A DNA stretch of 64,000 nt from Isoetes taiwanensis (GCA_021234155.1 JAJEKV010000090.1:2036479-2100478); one strand, 5' to 3'. Positions 33,566 through 44,630 are shown, counted from the stretch's first letter. Numbers and translations are program-made. The notes: generated by a model from the sequence alone, not told the origin.

Positions 33566-35694
33566 AATCCCCTGTGACTAGCTCGGTTTTAAACCGCCAA
33601 TCACAAAGTCGAGAAGAAAGGCTAACCTACGGAACACGAGTTTCTTTAATCTCCAATATTTAAATTGTGTTTTCATTTTCTACCTAGGTTACATATGTGC
33701 CTTGGCATACAATGCTTGATGTGAGGACATAGGCTCCGACTCATAGAGGATCTAACAAAACAAGCGCATACAATTAGCGAAAGATAGATGCTTGAAAGCA
33801 ATAAACCTCGCTTGATTGAAAAAGCAAAAGATAGATGGAAAGGTCTATATCTGTTGTTTTTAATAGATTATGGATCAAATATTTTTGTTAAGGGAGTTTG
33901 CGGCCAATGATGAAGATATAGCCCTTACGTAACATTTTGCGATTCGATTTTGACGTTCGGGATTTTAAATTTGCAATCTGGTAATGGCTTTAAACATGCC
34001 ACTTTGACTAGCTAGATCTTTAAGCCATGTTCACATTTGGAATCCATTATGAGGGCTTTATCATAAATTGAAGTTCAAGAACATAAAACACAAAGTTCTT
34101 ATAGGGTAGGTTCCACATATTGGTTTTTTAGTAGCTAACCTTTTGCCGGATGATTCTTCACAATCTCCTCCTGCTTCTTCTGTTGCAATCCACCATTTGA
34201 TCAAGTAGATTGCAGGTATTTTCATCTCTCCTTATAAACTGAATGGAATTAGAAATGAATGCCTGCACAAAAGGTAATAAGCATGCATAAGGAAATTTTG
34301 AAGACTATTATTGTAGTCTGTTTTTACCAAATGTGTTTGTTGGCCTATCGTTTTGACAAGTCTAGGAATGAATCGGGTATTGGAAACAAAGCATGATGTT
34401 TAAATAAAAGCAAGTTGTATAAACAGATTATTTGCATACTATTATACATTCTCAATTGCTGCATCAGAGCCATGACGACCACGAAAACACCACCAAAACA
34501 TGACGACCACCAAAAACAAATAAGGACACAATACTCATTGGTGCAATTCATGTGTGGATACAACTTCATGCAAAACCTCAGCAGTTAAAAGAGTCAAAGT
34601 CAAACAAACAGTTTGCAGGATTCCATAAAAGAACTCAAGGTACCATTTCATCATTAGCTTAACATTACTATTATAGCTGCACTACTTGTTTATTATCCAT
34701 GTTGAGCCTTGGTGCAAACTGAGAAGAATGAACTTCATGATGAAAAACTTAATTTCAAGGCAATAAGCAGCAGCAGCAATGCAGTTGCTTCACACCAGGC
34801 AAGCCAAATCCTTTACCTGGTTATCCAGGCATGGCCATGTGGCAATGGATGCCACCCGCTCCATAACGCTTTTTATGCTTTTAGCAGGGGCCTAGCAGCT
34901 TCATCAATTCATTGTGTGTGAAGCCATCTAATTTGATGTTGTCAAGGATGACTACTATGTTGGCAAATAAATTGAACACGTTGTTTATGAATTACTTTAT
35001 ATCAAATGAAAATTTTCTTCGATCTAGGTCAATGTGCACTTCAACATATCAAAATTCTATCTGATGGTGATTGCATATGATGAACACTTTAATCAATACA
35101 TCTACGAAGCTCAACAATGAAAAAGCCTGCATTTTCACAAAAGCAATGCAATTTTTGGGAAAGGCAAAGAGCTTATTGTAGATCAAACTCATTTGTCCAA
35201 TTGCCTTCGCCCAAGGTCCATGACATTGCAAACAATCAAGATCATCTTATTTTTAAATGCTGTTATAACAATCAAGAGCATCCTAATTTTAACCACTATA
35301 AGAGCAATGCATGACGACAATAAGTTCGTTGGATCACCACATGCTTTAAATTTTTTGGGAACCTAGCTGTACACAATATCTTCTGATAGGCCCAACTTTT
35401 GGCAATGCTTGTGGTGTCATTTCATATCTTTTATATTCTTAGTACGAGATCATGAACTAACTCTAGAGATCTAACTCCGCATAACCCTAGAATCTAACTC
35501 CGCATAATCTGAATTGACTCCTTGTATTTTATAAGAAGGCCCACATTTTAAAAGAGACGATATTTACTATACACAAAATAACCCTGACCATCAAAAGCAA
35601 AGAAGGAAAAACCCAATGTCATCAACCTTTTCTTTATATTATTTGTTTAGTTTATTCCCGATAAAAGCCCAGCAACGCTGGGCACTTTTTCTAG

Positions 35695-36259
35695 TTTACT
35701 TATAAAAGAGAGATTTATTCTTCCTTAGCATGTTATATTTAAGCAATGCAAAGCACATATTATTCCGCATGTTTCATCCAAATCTTTTGCGGCAGGACCT
35801 GGGTGTACTCTGCGGATGGTCGGTCCTCAATCCAACCCTTGAACTTTCTATTGCTTTCCTTTGAACCACTAAGATATGTTTTTGAAGCTAAATATGAATT
35901 AATTAACAAACAATAGACAAAAGTAACACTTAGTACAAAAAATATAACAAGCAAAAAGCAAGCAACGTCTCAAATTCCGACACTGTGGCAGCTCCCCAAA
36001 CACATCGACCCAACAAATTATTGCTCTTCCCAAGCAAATCGGCACTTCCCAAGCCCAAATCGACCTACTCCAAGCAATTTCGACCTGTTTTCAGTTGATT
36101 TTGTTGTCTCAACCAAATAGCCAACAAGGCAACAAGCCTCGATTAATCAACAGTTCTGGCCTGGGAAAGAATCTATCAAGGTAAATCGGCCCTTCTGAGG
36201 CACAAATCGGCCTCTATCATGCAATTTCGGCCTCTGCCATGAGTTTGGGTCTGATCTAA
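35695..36259. other. Flank between the Helitron 3' end and the Helentron-like gene
   Basis: No coding region was recognised. The stretch 35980-36240 has repeated AATCGGCC / TTTCGGCC words. The true 5' terminus of the Helentron-like element should lie here or further left but was not identified. Confidence 0.3.
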
Positions 36260-37416
36260 AGCAGTCCACTAGAAGAAAGGTTAATATCATTGAGAATACC
36301 CTTTGCACAAATATCTATTTCACAAGCAGGCATAGGGCAACATCGTATCAAAGGTGCTGTTGTACATGTTGCTTCAAACATTAAGACGACCCAAGATTCA
36401 CTTCCTAGATTTCTTGATGAAGATGCAACTATTAGACTTGAGTTGAGACGAAGAATAAGTGATACAAATGCGTATATGGAAGGTTCTATCAGACCACGCC
36501 ATGTTATGAATGCACTTTATGAATTAAAAGATGAAGATTTATATAAAGAATCAGGTATTCAAATAAACGAGAACTGGCTATCAACTATTGACTGTCAAAT
36601 GCGATACACAAATGTGAATACTGAAAACTTAGGAATTGACGAATTACATTTGGAACATCAAGGTAACACATTAGTGCAAAACTTCTTAAGCGCTCAACAT
36701 ATCCAGGACTTTCAAGATCAAAAGGTAATTGTAGCTCCTGGAGAAGGAAACCATCCAATGGGTTTCTTTATGGTTTCAAATGTAGAGGAATCTTGTTTTC
36801 CAACTCTATTTGGAGGAAAGAAAAAACCTCCACAAATTGCAGAGAAGTTTACATATAAGCAAATTTGTGAATGGGAACTCTTGAATATAGATCGTCGTTT
36901 TGCAAGGAATATAGAGAACATTTTTTTCAAATTTATCATGGATGAAATTCATTTTGTGCAAGGCTCTACAAACTACAGGCTAAGAAGAGGAAGAAGAGAA
37001 GATAGAAACCTCACTGCATCTTATGTTTTAGACACCACAAACTTGAGAAACTTATTGAAAGACAATTTGGGTTTCAATGATTTAAAGGCATTAAGAACAT
37101 CACCAGATAAGTTGAATCATGTGAAAAAGGAAGCAATGGCTATGTTAAGATTCCTTGGTCCAGCATCATTGTTTGTAACTTTTAGTATGGCAGAGAAATA
37201 TTGGACAAATTTGATTGTGGCATTGAAGCATCTAAATCCTGATATTGTTGAAGAAGGAACTACTGCAAATTGGTCAGACAATAGGCTTATCATAGAATTG
37301 ACAAGGGCAGATCCATTAACATGTGCAAGGTATTATGTGCATCGCATGGATGCAATGAAAAAGCCTTCAATTGTAGGTGGGGTCGTTGATAGTGTTTGTG
37401 TTACACAGTTTCAATA
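36260..37416 (+). pseudogene. Helentron-like RepHel, part 1: DUF6570-like and Helitron N-terminal domain
   Basis: The frame is open from 36260 with no ATG needed at its left limit, so the start is upstream or lost. Its first third (IPFAQI...HRIKGAVVHVASNI...LPRFLDEDATIRLELRRR...RPRHVMNALYEL) matches the DUF6570-type region of Helitron proteins. The second half has MLRFLGPASLFVTFSMAEKY and DPLTCARYYVHRMDAM of the Helitron_like_N domain. The frame then reads GGVVDSVCVTQFQ and stops in inserted sequence at 37417, exactly where the HUH motif (Q-RGSPH-x-H) should follow. The Rep nuclease is therefore broken. This is the initiator half of a rolling-circle transposon protein. Confidence 0.9.
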
Positions 37417-38418
37417 TCTAGCATTATAACAGAGGGTTTTTTTTCTAGTTTTGTACGTTTTTTCCTATGGTTTTACTATGATTTGAGGGGCGTATTCCAT
37501 GAGGTCTACTAATCAGTACAAATAGAGTGCGCACCATATTTTCTTTGCTTCCTCTTTTTTTTTCATCAGTTTTCTAATGGTCTAGTTAGGTATGTAGTCT
37601 AGACATCATCCGATGCAAACATCGGCCCGTTCTGTTTTAGGGCAACAAAAAGGGCTGCCGAATTCATCTGTCTCTCTGTTGGGGTCGTTGGCACGATCGG
37701 CTGTTGCATGGTTGGAAACCCTCTGTGGCTATGGCGTAACGTATTTCGGGCTTCGTAGCCTCGTTTTAACGTAACCGGCTCCTTCTTTTCTGTGCCAGTC
37801 TTTTGAAGGTCAGCATTTTCCTAGCTCGCGCCGGATTGCGCTGAGTATTTTAGGGCCTTTTATTGAATGATCTGCTTTCCTGCCGTCGTATTCAACACGT
37901 TATTTCGAGCCGTTATTGAAGCTTATTTCCTTGTTTCGTTGCCATTTTCAAGCCTAATTTATCGACCAGCGAAAGGTTATATTTTTTATTCACAAATTTT
38001 TCTTCTTCCCTGCAATTTTTTGGATTGTTTCCTTTCTTAGGCGAGGATCGACTGCAAATCTGTCTTTTCTTGCAATCTATAACATTTCATGGTAGTATCT
38101 GCGCATCACAGATCCGGGACCGAATATTTGTGATCGTCTCTTAACTATCAAAATTGTTGTAGCCAGAACTTACTGAACTGGGTGAGCTCGGAAATGCTGA
38201 AGGCGGTCTGGTCTAGTATTGAGATCAATTTTTTGGTACTTGGTAGTAAGCAGATTATTTATGCTTTATCTCTGTTCATTGCATATTTATAATGCTAGAT
38301 ATTTACCTCTGTGATATACTTGTGAAAAAACCGTCTTGTTCAGTTACCAAACTTGAAACTCTCCACTGTTTTTGATATGTCACATGGCCAAAAACGATCC
38401 TTGCACGCAAGCTGAATC

Positions 38419-38425
38419 TATAAAA
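38419..38425 (+). promoter_or_regulatory. TATA box upstream of the small secreted-peptide ORF
   Basis: TATAAAA lies 57 bases before the ATG at 38476, after a run of ordinary sequence. Spacing is suitable for a short leader. Its use is inferred from position. Confidence 0.45.
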
Positions 38426-38475
38426 GATGTAAGACATAACTTGAGCTTGAGAGATCATCAGAACAAAGTTTGAAG

Positions 38476-38712
38476 ATGAAGGCTTTATTACTGGCATCCG
38501 CAGTGATTTTGATTGTGTTGCAGTTTGCAGACGCATATAAGATTCATAGGTTTCATAGAAAAACTATTTCTGGGCAAAATATGGCGAAGCAAAAGGCCGC
38601 TTCTGCTACCACTTTGAGTCTGCAAAATGCTTATAGATGCAGATATGTTATGCAATTTTTGGTCATGGCTGTCTCGTTCCTGGCCTGGAAGCATTTGCAG
38701 GTGCTGTTTTAA
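38476..38712 (+). CDS. Small secreted-peptide-like ORF carried by the inserted element
   Basis: From the ATG at 38476 the product has 78 residues. It starts with a typical signal peptide (MKALLLASAVILIVLQFADA) followed by a basic stretch (YKIHRFHRKTISGQ) and a second hydrophobic part near the C terminus. A TATA box stands 57 bases upstream. I do not recognise the family. The second half (after about residue 45) may be intron or non-coding read-through, because the last 40 codons overlap a local tandem duplication. Captured first exons of host genes are common in Helitron-type elements, and this looks like one. Chance coding remains possible. Confidence 0.4.
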   Translation: MKALLLASAVILIVLQFADAYKIHRFHRKTISGQNMAKQKAASATTLSLQNAYRCRYVMQFLVMAVSFLAWKHLQVLF

Positions 38713-38866
38713 ATGGGATATGACTTGATCTGCACAATTTTTATACAGAGTGCATCTTCATTATGACATCATGGCCATCTCATTCTTGGCTTGGAGGCAT
38801 TTCTAGATGCTGTTTTAAATGGGATAAGACTTGATCTGCACAATTTTTATACAGACTACATCTTCA
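38661..38866. repeat. About 110-bp tandem duplication at the end of the small ORF
   Basis: GGTCATGGCTGTCTCGTTCC...TTTTATACAGAGTGCATCTTC near 38661-38761 is repeated with few changes (GCCATCTCATTCTTGGCTTGGAGGC...CAGACTACATCTTCATTAC) up to about 38870. Confidence 0.85.
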
Positions 38867-38870
38867 TTAC

Positions 38871-39491
38871 CACAATCTTTTTTGATTTGTTTGACAGAAT
38901 AATGCTCCTTCTTTAAGTTGTTTGAAGAATAATGCTCTTAAGTTTGAATTATGCAGTACGTTGATAGAATAATGCTCATAGCAAGGGGAGGTTGCATATA
39001 ATTTAGAAATCTTGTTTTGTGGTCTCGCACACAATTATACCTGAATAATCCAGCCTTGAGGCTTAGGCCTCGCCTATGTCCTATTGACGCCATTGGGCCT
39101 GGTGTGTCACGGATAATGTTTATTAAAATGGTGGTTTCTTCCTTCTACTTTTCTTGTCTTGTCATCTTTCTTGTGCATTTCCAGAGTACCGTTTCAGTAG
39201 ATGCTCTTCTCATTTTTATACTGATGGTGTATAAATTCCATAGAAGTGTGATACAGTTAGTGGCATGCTGAAGCCTCATTTCAGTGATACATGTCCTTTA
39301 GAATGAAACATGTTTTTTCGATTCAAGATTATATCTTCAAACTACAATACGATGGTTCCAAATCTCAATTCTTGTTGCTTCACATATTAATTTTATCTTT
39401 CTATGGTTATATTATGACATATTGTATCTGAGGCTATGATACATCATCCATCATTAGAGTATTAGGTAATGTCTATATCTACACCCCTACA
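38871..39491. other. Interior of the inserted element, no gene
   Basis: AT-rich sequence with a short repetition of AGAATAATGCTC near 38895-38970. No gene was recognised. Confidence 0.35.
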
Positions 39492-39783
39492 CCATCCTTA
39501 AGGCCCCGAAGGGGCCGAAAATTTTTAACCATTAACACACAACTACCATTAACATTATTAACACAAACCATTGCATTTAACACATTTAAATTAAAATCCC
39601 CCTTAAACCCCCTTTGGTTTGGGTGCATATTCACACGGGGGGTTACGTAGGGCAGCGAGAGCCCTAAAAAATTTATAATACATGTACAAAATCAACACCA
39701 TTAAGTACATTATCTCAAACCTTATAGTATTTTGCAAACTTTAATATACCGTATACAAAAACTTGTACATGCATACCCCACAA

Positions 39784-40582
39784 ACGAGGATCGCTATGTA
39801 CGGTCTAGATGTTGGAACGGATCATCGAGTTTGTAGATAAATTCATGACAACTGATCATATGTTATTACCTGAAGAATTACGTGATATTCAAACACATAA
39901 CCATTCTAGATCTTGCAGAAAGAAAAAAAACGTCAAATGTAGGTTCAACTATCCTCAACCTCCAATGAGAAAGACATGCATCTTATCCCCAAGCAATAGC
40001 ATTGCAGAAGAAAAAAGAGTCGCAAGTGAGATGAAAGTCTTAATTGATGAATACCTAGAAAGCAATTATGACAAAGGTGACAAAGGGATTGATGATTTGT
40101 TGAGCAATCTCCAAATTACAGAGGAGCAATATATTAATGTTTTATGCCAAACAATTCCTGGGCCTAAAGTATTTATGCAGAGGAAAATTAAAGATGCATA
40201 TACAAATCCCTTCAATCCTACTATATCTCGACTATGGAGAGCAAACACTGATTTACAGTATATCATTGATCCATATGCTCTTTCTTATATTACCAATCCC
40301 GAAACTAATATCTCAGCAACATTATCGAAGATTATAGAAGAATGTAAAGTGAATAATGTGGATACAATACAAAGGATACGGCGGGTAATGCATTCATATC
40401 GTTCTCAAGAGGTTCCCTTGCAACAAGCTCTATTCCTTCTATTAGGAATGCGATTACAAACATTATCTCGAACTGTAATATATATTGATACAAGTGAACC
40501 ACACAAACGTACCTTCCGACTCAAGTCAAAAGAACAGGTTGAAACAACTCAATCCGATAGCACCGGACGATATTGCACCTAA
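39784..40582 (+). pseudogene. Helentron-like RepHel, part 2: region between Rep and helicase
   Basis: After a short frame-shifted start (EDRYVRS-like, about 39787) the main frame from 39809 encodes RIIEFVDKFMTTD, THNHSRSCRKKKNVKCRFNY, PPMRKTCIL, LCQTIPGPKVFMQRKIKDAY, ISRLWRANTDLQYIIDPYAL and further. This CRF-x-YP-x-PPM and LWRANTD-x-Q pattern is the usual region between the Rep nuclease and the helicase of Helitron proteins. The frame ends in a stop at 40582. A short gap with frame changes follows. Confidence 0.88.
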
Positions 40583-40705
40583 TACGTGATAGACAAATAT
40601 AAGAGCGAGGAGAATGAACTTGAAGAACTATCATTGGCGAGGTTGTATCCTCATATATCGACTCAAAGGGTAAGTACATAGACAAGAGAAGAATGAATAG
40701 AAGAC

Positions 40706-41545
40706 ATGAAACAAAAGATCACGATTATTCGTTTCAACAACTACAATATGACAATAGATATAGAAGCGTGGGCATATGAACGTTTGCTTTTGCATTTGCC
40801 ATTCCGAAATGAAGATGAGCTTTTATGTGGTCAAAGCACATTCCATAATGCATATTTGCCTTGTCAACAACAAATTGAAGAAGCACACAAGAAATTTGTA
40901 TTCAGTTCATCTAATGAATTAGATGAAGTATGGACTCATATAGAGCAAATAGCTGATGACTTACATGAACAAGGCTTACACCATTGTGGCAACAATGAAG
41001 AACATGGAGGCAACAATGAGTTCGATGTGGGGTTGGACATGAATAATGCAGTACATCCAAATCCAAGTACAAGTTCCTCAATATCATCCATACGAACAAT
41101 TACAAACAACGAGTTTATGCCCAATGATAAATACTATAATTTGGTCAGAACACTAAACAAAGAGCAGAGATTGTTATATGATGACATAATGTATAGGAAG
41201 ATTGTGGATGACATTTCGCCAATTTTATTATTCCTTACGAGGTGTGCGGGAGTTGATAAATCGAGATTGACAAGATGTTTAATAGAAAGCTTAAAGAGGT
41301 TTTATGAAATCAAATATCCAAATGATGCGCCATATACGACATGCATAGTTGCTGCATTGACTGGAAAAGCTGCAAATAATATAAAAGGAACAACAATACA
41401 TTCCGCATTTGGATTAACTCCAACAGAAGCAGGCGGCAAACAATATAGTCTACCTACCGGACAAAGACTGCAACTAGCAAGGAATACATATCGTGCCTTA
41501 AGGTTACTTGTTCTAGATGAAATATCTATGATTGGAATGCTGGGG
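40706..41545 (+). pseudogene. Helentron-like RepHel, part 3: PIF1-type helicase, N-terminal half
   Basis: The frame includes a low-complexity linker, then LNKEQRLLYDDIMYR, the Walker A region as LTRCAGVDKSRLT, CIVAALTGKAANNIKGTTIH, and Walker B as LLVLDEISMIG. In a working PIF1-type helicase Walker A ends G-T-G-K-S/T; here it reads G-V-D-K-S, so the glycine before the lysine is replaced by aspartate. Walker B is intact. A frameshift at about 41545 moves the frame. Confidence 0.9.
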
Positions 41546-42426
41546 CGTTTCACCCTTTGGTGGTTTAGACCTAATAGTCAGTGGAGATTTATACCAATTG
41601 CCTCCTATATGCGAGAAGATGGTATTTGCTAATCCTGAAGAAAAGGATCTCAAGAGGCTTGGTTCTGTCTCAATTCCAGAACTCTATCATTCATGGAAAT
41701 CTAATATAAAGTACTATGAATTAAAGGAAATAGTGCGCCAACAAGATGATCAAATATTTGCAACAATTCTATCAAGAATGTGACTGGCTCAACAAACCAA
41801 ATGACATAGACTTCTTGAATTCCATATGTGTAAGAAGGCCTCGTGAAGGCATGCAAATCCCATTCATATAACAACAAAAACAAGCATAATTTCGACGTTT
41901 TCCAAAAGATGATTGGTGATGAAATAGTTTGTGATTCAGAGGATATTCGTCAACCATCATGTCCCCATGGATTACACTTCCTTCAGATCCTCACAAAACG
42001 CAAGGATTACATAAGCAACTCAACTTAAAGAAATCTATGATAGTTGACCTAACGATGAATATTGATGTGGAAGATGGTTTGGTAAATGGTGCAGATGGTA
42101 CATTTCAACAAATGAGCATTGCAAACGGGGAGCAAGTATTATGGATACAATTCTCAGATAGAGACACAGGAAAAGCATTAAGGAGAAGAAAAGGTAGATA
42201 TGTAGATGGATCATTAGATGACATCAACACACCAATATACAAAGTTACAAAACTTATCCAAGTCCCACGCAACGAAAGGCACAAGATATCAAGAAAACAA
42301 TTCCCTTTAGGACCAAAGCCGAGGAGAACAGTTCACGAGCACAAGGAGGCACATTTGAACAAATTGCTTTTGATCCAAGCGAATGTGCAAACCGGGCATG
42401 ACATATCTGGCGATATCACGAAGTGA
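41546..42426 (+). pseudogene. Helentron-like RepHel, part 4: PIF1-type helicase, C-terminal half
   Basis: After the frameshift, the next frame encodes LIVSGDLYQLPPICEKMVFA (the GD-x-x-QLPP helicase motif), IVRQQDDQIFATILSRM and a stop near 41783. Following frames (41959-42426) give MIVDLTMNIDVEDGLVNGADG, RKQFPLGPKPRRTVH and a run toward the last helicase motifs, which are no longer clear. At least three frame changes. It is the motor half of a rolling-circle transposase. Confidence 0.85.
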
Positions 42427-42969
42427 AAACAATGGATGGATTGTACCTTTTAAAACCAATCGGCAATGTCACATTTCAAAACAAATCGTAGTGTGGATGA
42501 AGAAATGGTCGGGCTAAGGACGAGATGCACAATGGCAAATGAAAATGTATGACTTAACAACGAATAAGATGTACAAACAATTTTACATACACTTAACACA
42601 AGCTCGGCAACTCTACATGCATCCGATATTTTTAGCGGATTACCGCTTAATGACTTGGACATCCTATGTTTGCAAAAAGCACGATCACAAGCATAGACAT
42701 ATGCCATCAAACACAATACCATGTTGTAACTAACAACAGCAGAAATGGCCTTGCAACTTTATATAAATTTGGAGCATTATTGATTGAATTATGTGAGCAA
42801 GGAACAACCAATACAATGACATTCATTCGTACACACCTCGTCAGAAACTCGTGGTAGTTAACTTGCATAGAATTCCAGGTATTGCACATACTATCTTTTC
42901 AAATAAAGCTGTGGAAGTTGTTAACTTGTACACAAATCGGTAATCACAGTACCTCGAGGCGTTTGTTTT
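42427..42969 (+). pseudogene. Poorly conserved link between helicase and endonuclease parts
   Basis: Several short frames continue from the helicase (for example MKMYDLTTNKMYKQFYIHL near 42539 and a TQARQLYM that may correspond to the GQLYVA helicase motif). Stops and shifts are too frequent for a firm alignment. Confidence 0.4.
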
Positions 42970-43236
42970 GTGAAGAAATATCAAAAAATAGTTCAAAGTT
43001 TGGACTTAACAAATTACGTTGCTATTGTTGGAGACTTCAATATTGATATGTTGCAACAAGGATTACAACAACAAAATTTGCAAAATGCAATGGTGCCTTT
43101 ACAACAACATGTGAATAAAGCCACTCGTATGCAAGCTCTTCTAGATCAAATATGGACCAATTTCAATCCACCAAACACTGGGATAGATCATTGTTACTGG
43201 AGCGATCATTCAAGAGCATATATAACATTTGCTTGA
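42970..43236 (+). pseudogene. C-terminal endonuclease/exonuclease/phosphatase-type domain of the Helentron-like protein
   Basis: This frame encodes YVAIVGDFNIDMLQQG, then a low-complexity stretch, then TRMQALLDQIWTNF and CYWSDHSRAYITFA. GDFN-x-D, the D-x-IWTN box and SDH are the last three conserved boxes of APE-like endonucleases (EEP family). LINEs also have such a domain, but there it precedes the reverse transcriptase and no RT follows here. It sits after a PIF1 helicase on the same strand, which is the arrangement described for Helentrons (Helitron2-type). The first half of the nuclease is degraded upstream. Confidence 0.75.
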
Positions 43237-43866
43237 TGTGAACAAGGTATGGCTGATTAAGAGTTAAAAAAGGTGGTCTAACTTATGTTATTGGGTATTT
43301 TAGAAATAGGTAGTATAAACCAATTTGTTGACTAAGTATGATTGCTTATCTATATGTTGTTCTTGCTAACAAAGTGATAGAGCACGTAGTTGGTTTGAGC
43401 TAATTAATGGGTGCAAATAAGGGCTTCAATGATACACGCAAAGTGGTACTAAGGTGGTACATGAATTCATCCATTCAACGTTTATCTTTAAGAAGTGGTT
43501 TGTCTTAGTTTGTCTTATTTTTTGATCTATTACTCTGAGGGATTAATGGCGATCACCGACATTGCCACTTTAATATGCCGGAAGATTAGAGTTAGTGGTA
43601 GTTGTTACAAGTCAAACACACCTTTACCTGTAAGGGTTTGATTGAAGGGGTTGTTTTAGGCTGGTGGCGGGGTAATATACGCTTCTATCGTCTTCTTAAA
43701 GGTTGCATGTTTAGGTTTTTGTTGTCCTTACATGCTGACTTTGATCTTGAGGATAGGTGCTCAATGGCTGCAAACTAAGGTGGTTGTAGTGCATGCATCA
43801 TAGTTTTTTTTGAAGGCTTGGTGTTTGCTTTCTGTTAGAGTTAGTTTGTATGCTAGATGCTTCTCA
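43237..43866. other. 3' flank of the Helentron-like gene, no gene
   Basis: No coding region or RNA gene. A terminal structure of the element should lie here or beyond but was not identified. Confidence 0.35.
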
Positions 43867-44630
43867 TCTCCCTTCAAACAGAATCAACCGCTAGAGTTAT
43901 TGTCAATTTTGATCTCAAAAATCAATTCATAATTACATTCATATGTTCAAAGTGGATTTTAGTGTTACATTTGCGTTTCAAAAACAAGTGTAGGATATCA
44001 AATTACATAACTCATTTTATGCAGGATGTCTTGGAAGGCAATAATTACCTTGCGCATGATAGTTTTGCTAAAGCCTTGGTGCTACTCTGTTAGAGTTAGT
44101 TGTATGCTAGATGCTTGTCATGGCTGTTTGGTCTTATGTAGGTAGCTTGGGGCAACTGGGATGTTATATTCTACATGCATGTCTCACGTCTACTTAAGCT
44201 TATTCTAGTCTTGTTGTATGCGGCTTCGTGCACGCACAATCTTTTGCCTTCTTGCCTTGGCCCTTCATCGTAAATCTATGCTTGTTGGTTACAATATTCA
44301 TGCTGCTTAGGGTGTTGCCTAAGGGTTACCTATCTCATCTTCTTAGCCAAATATGCACAAGTAGAACTATAACGCTAGTTTTGTAAGGCTTGGGTGATAA
44401 AGGCTGTTTTGGGATTAGTTTAATAATTTTCATAACGATCCCTTCAAAGAGGAATCAACTGCTAGAGTTATTGTCAATTTTGATCTCAAAAAAATCAATT
44501 CAAAAATTTACATTCATATGTTCAAAGTGGACTTTAGTGTTCTGTTGCACGTTTCAAAAACAGGTGTAGGATATCAAATTACATAACTCATTTTATACAG
44601 GATGTCTTGGAAGGCAATAATTAGCTTGGG
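43867..44630. repeat. Direct repeat of about 190 bp, two copies 575 bp apart
   Basis: The copy at about 43867-44050 and that at about 44440-44628 share CAACTGCTAGAGTTATTGTC-like, TTGATCTCAAAAA, TTCATATGTTCAAAGTGGA and AGGATGTCTTGGAAGGCAAT words. Between them the TTAGAGTTAGTTGTATGC word is also repeated (43840 and 44090). The unit may be a terminal part of the Helentron-like element duplicated in tandem. Confidence 0.8.
44317..44410. repeat. 94-bp repeat, left copy (pairs with 47425-47515)
   Basis: GCCTAAGGGTTACCTATCTC to GGGTGATAAAGGCTG is found again at 47425-47515 with a few substitutions, same orientation. The pair brackets copy B and the solo LTR. Confidence 0.85.

Larger units (their letters stand above)
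29255..35694 (+). mobile_element. Non-autonomous Helitron, about 6.4 kb
   Basis: The 3' end is canonical: a 7-bp stem GCCCAGC (35667-35673), loop AAC, GCTGGGC (35677-35683), seven bases, then CTAG at 35691-35694 followed by T. The proposed 5' end is TCTAATAATAAAGGCG at 29255, preceded by A, so the insertion sits between A and T as Helitrons do; the TCTA-AATAAAGG style is common at plant Helitron starts. No Rep or helicase frame occurs inside, so it depends on another element. It carries an exon-like piece (29343-29512) and several tandem arrays. The 3' end is firm; the 5' end is less certain because another TC start inside could be the true one. Confidence 0.6.
37417..39780 (+). mobile_element. 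Insert in the Helentron-like gene; end-sharing element, copy 1
   Basis: The insert begins TCTAGCATTATAACAGAGGG, preceded by A. The first 130 bases resemble those at 59438 onward. Near the other end, 39492-39692 (CCATCCTTAAGGCCCCGAAG to ACATGTACAAAAT) resembles 60757-60997. The interiors differ: this copy carries a TATA-led small secreted-peptide ORF, copy 2 carries a CATGTG tract and other sequence. Shared ends with unlike cargo is how Helitron-type elements behave. The exact right end is uncertain; Rep-region coding resumes at about 39784 in another frame. A GGCCCCGAAGGGGCC hairpin lies near the right end. Confidence 0.55.

Noticed and set aside
32653-33663. Three related ORFs (60-128 residues) as a tandem gene family
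   Set aside because: They follow from the tandem repeat in the Helitron; frames are not conserved to common ends and have no family resemblance.
35691-43236. Helitron 3' end at 35694 as the start or end of the Helentron-like element
   Set aside because: The hairpin-CTAG faces the wrong way to be the 3' end of the plus-strand RepHel gene to its right; it ends the element on its left.
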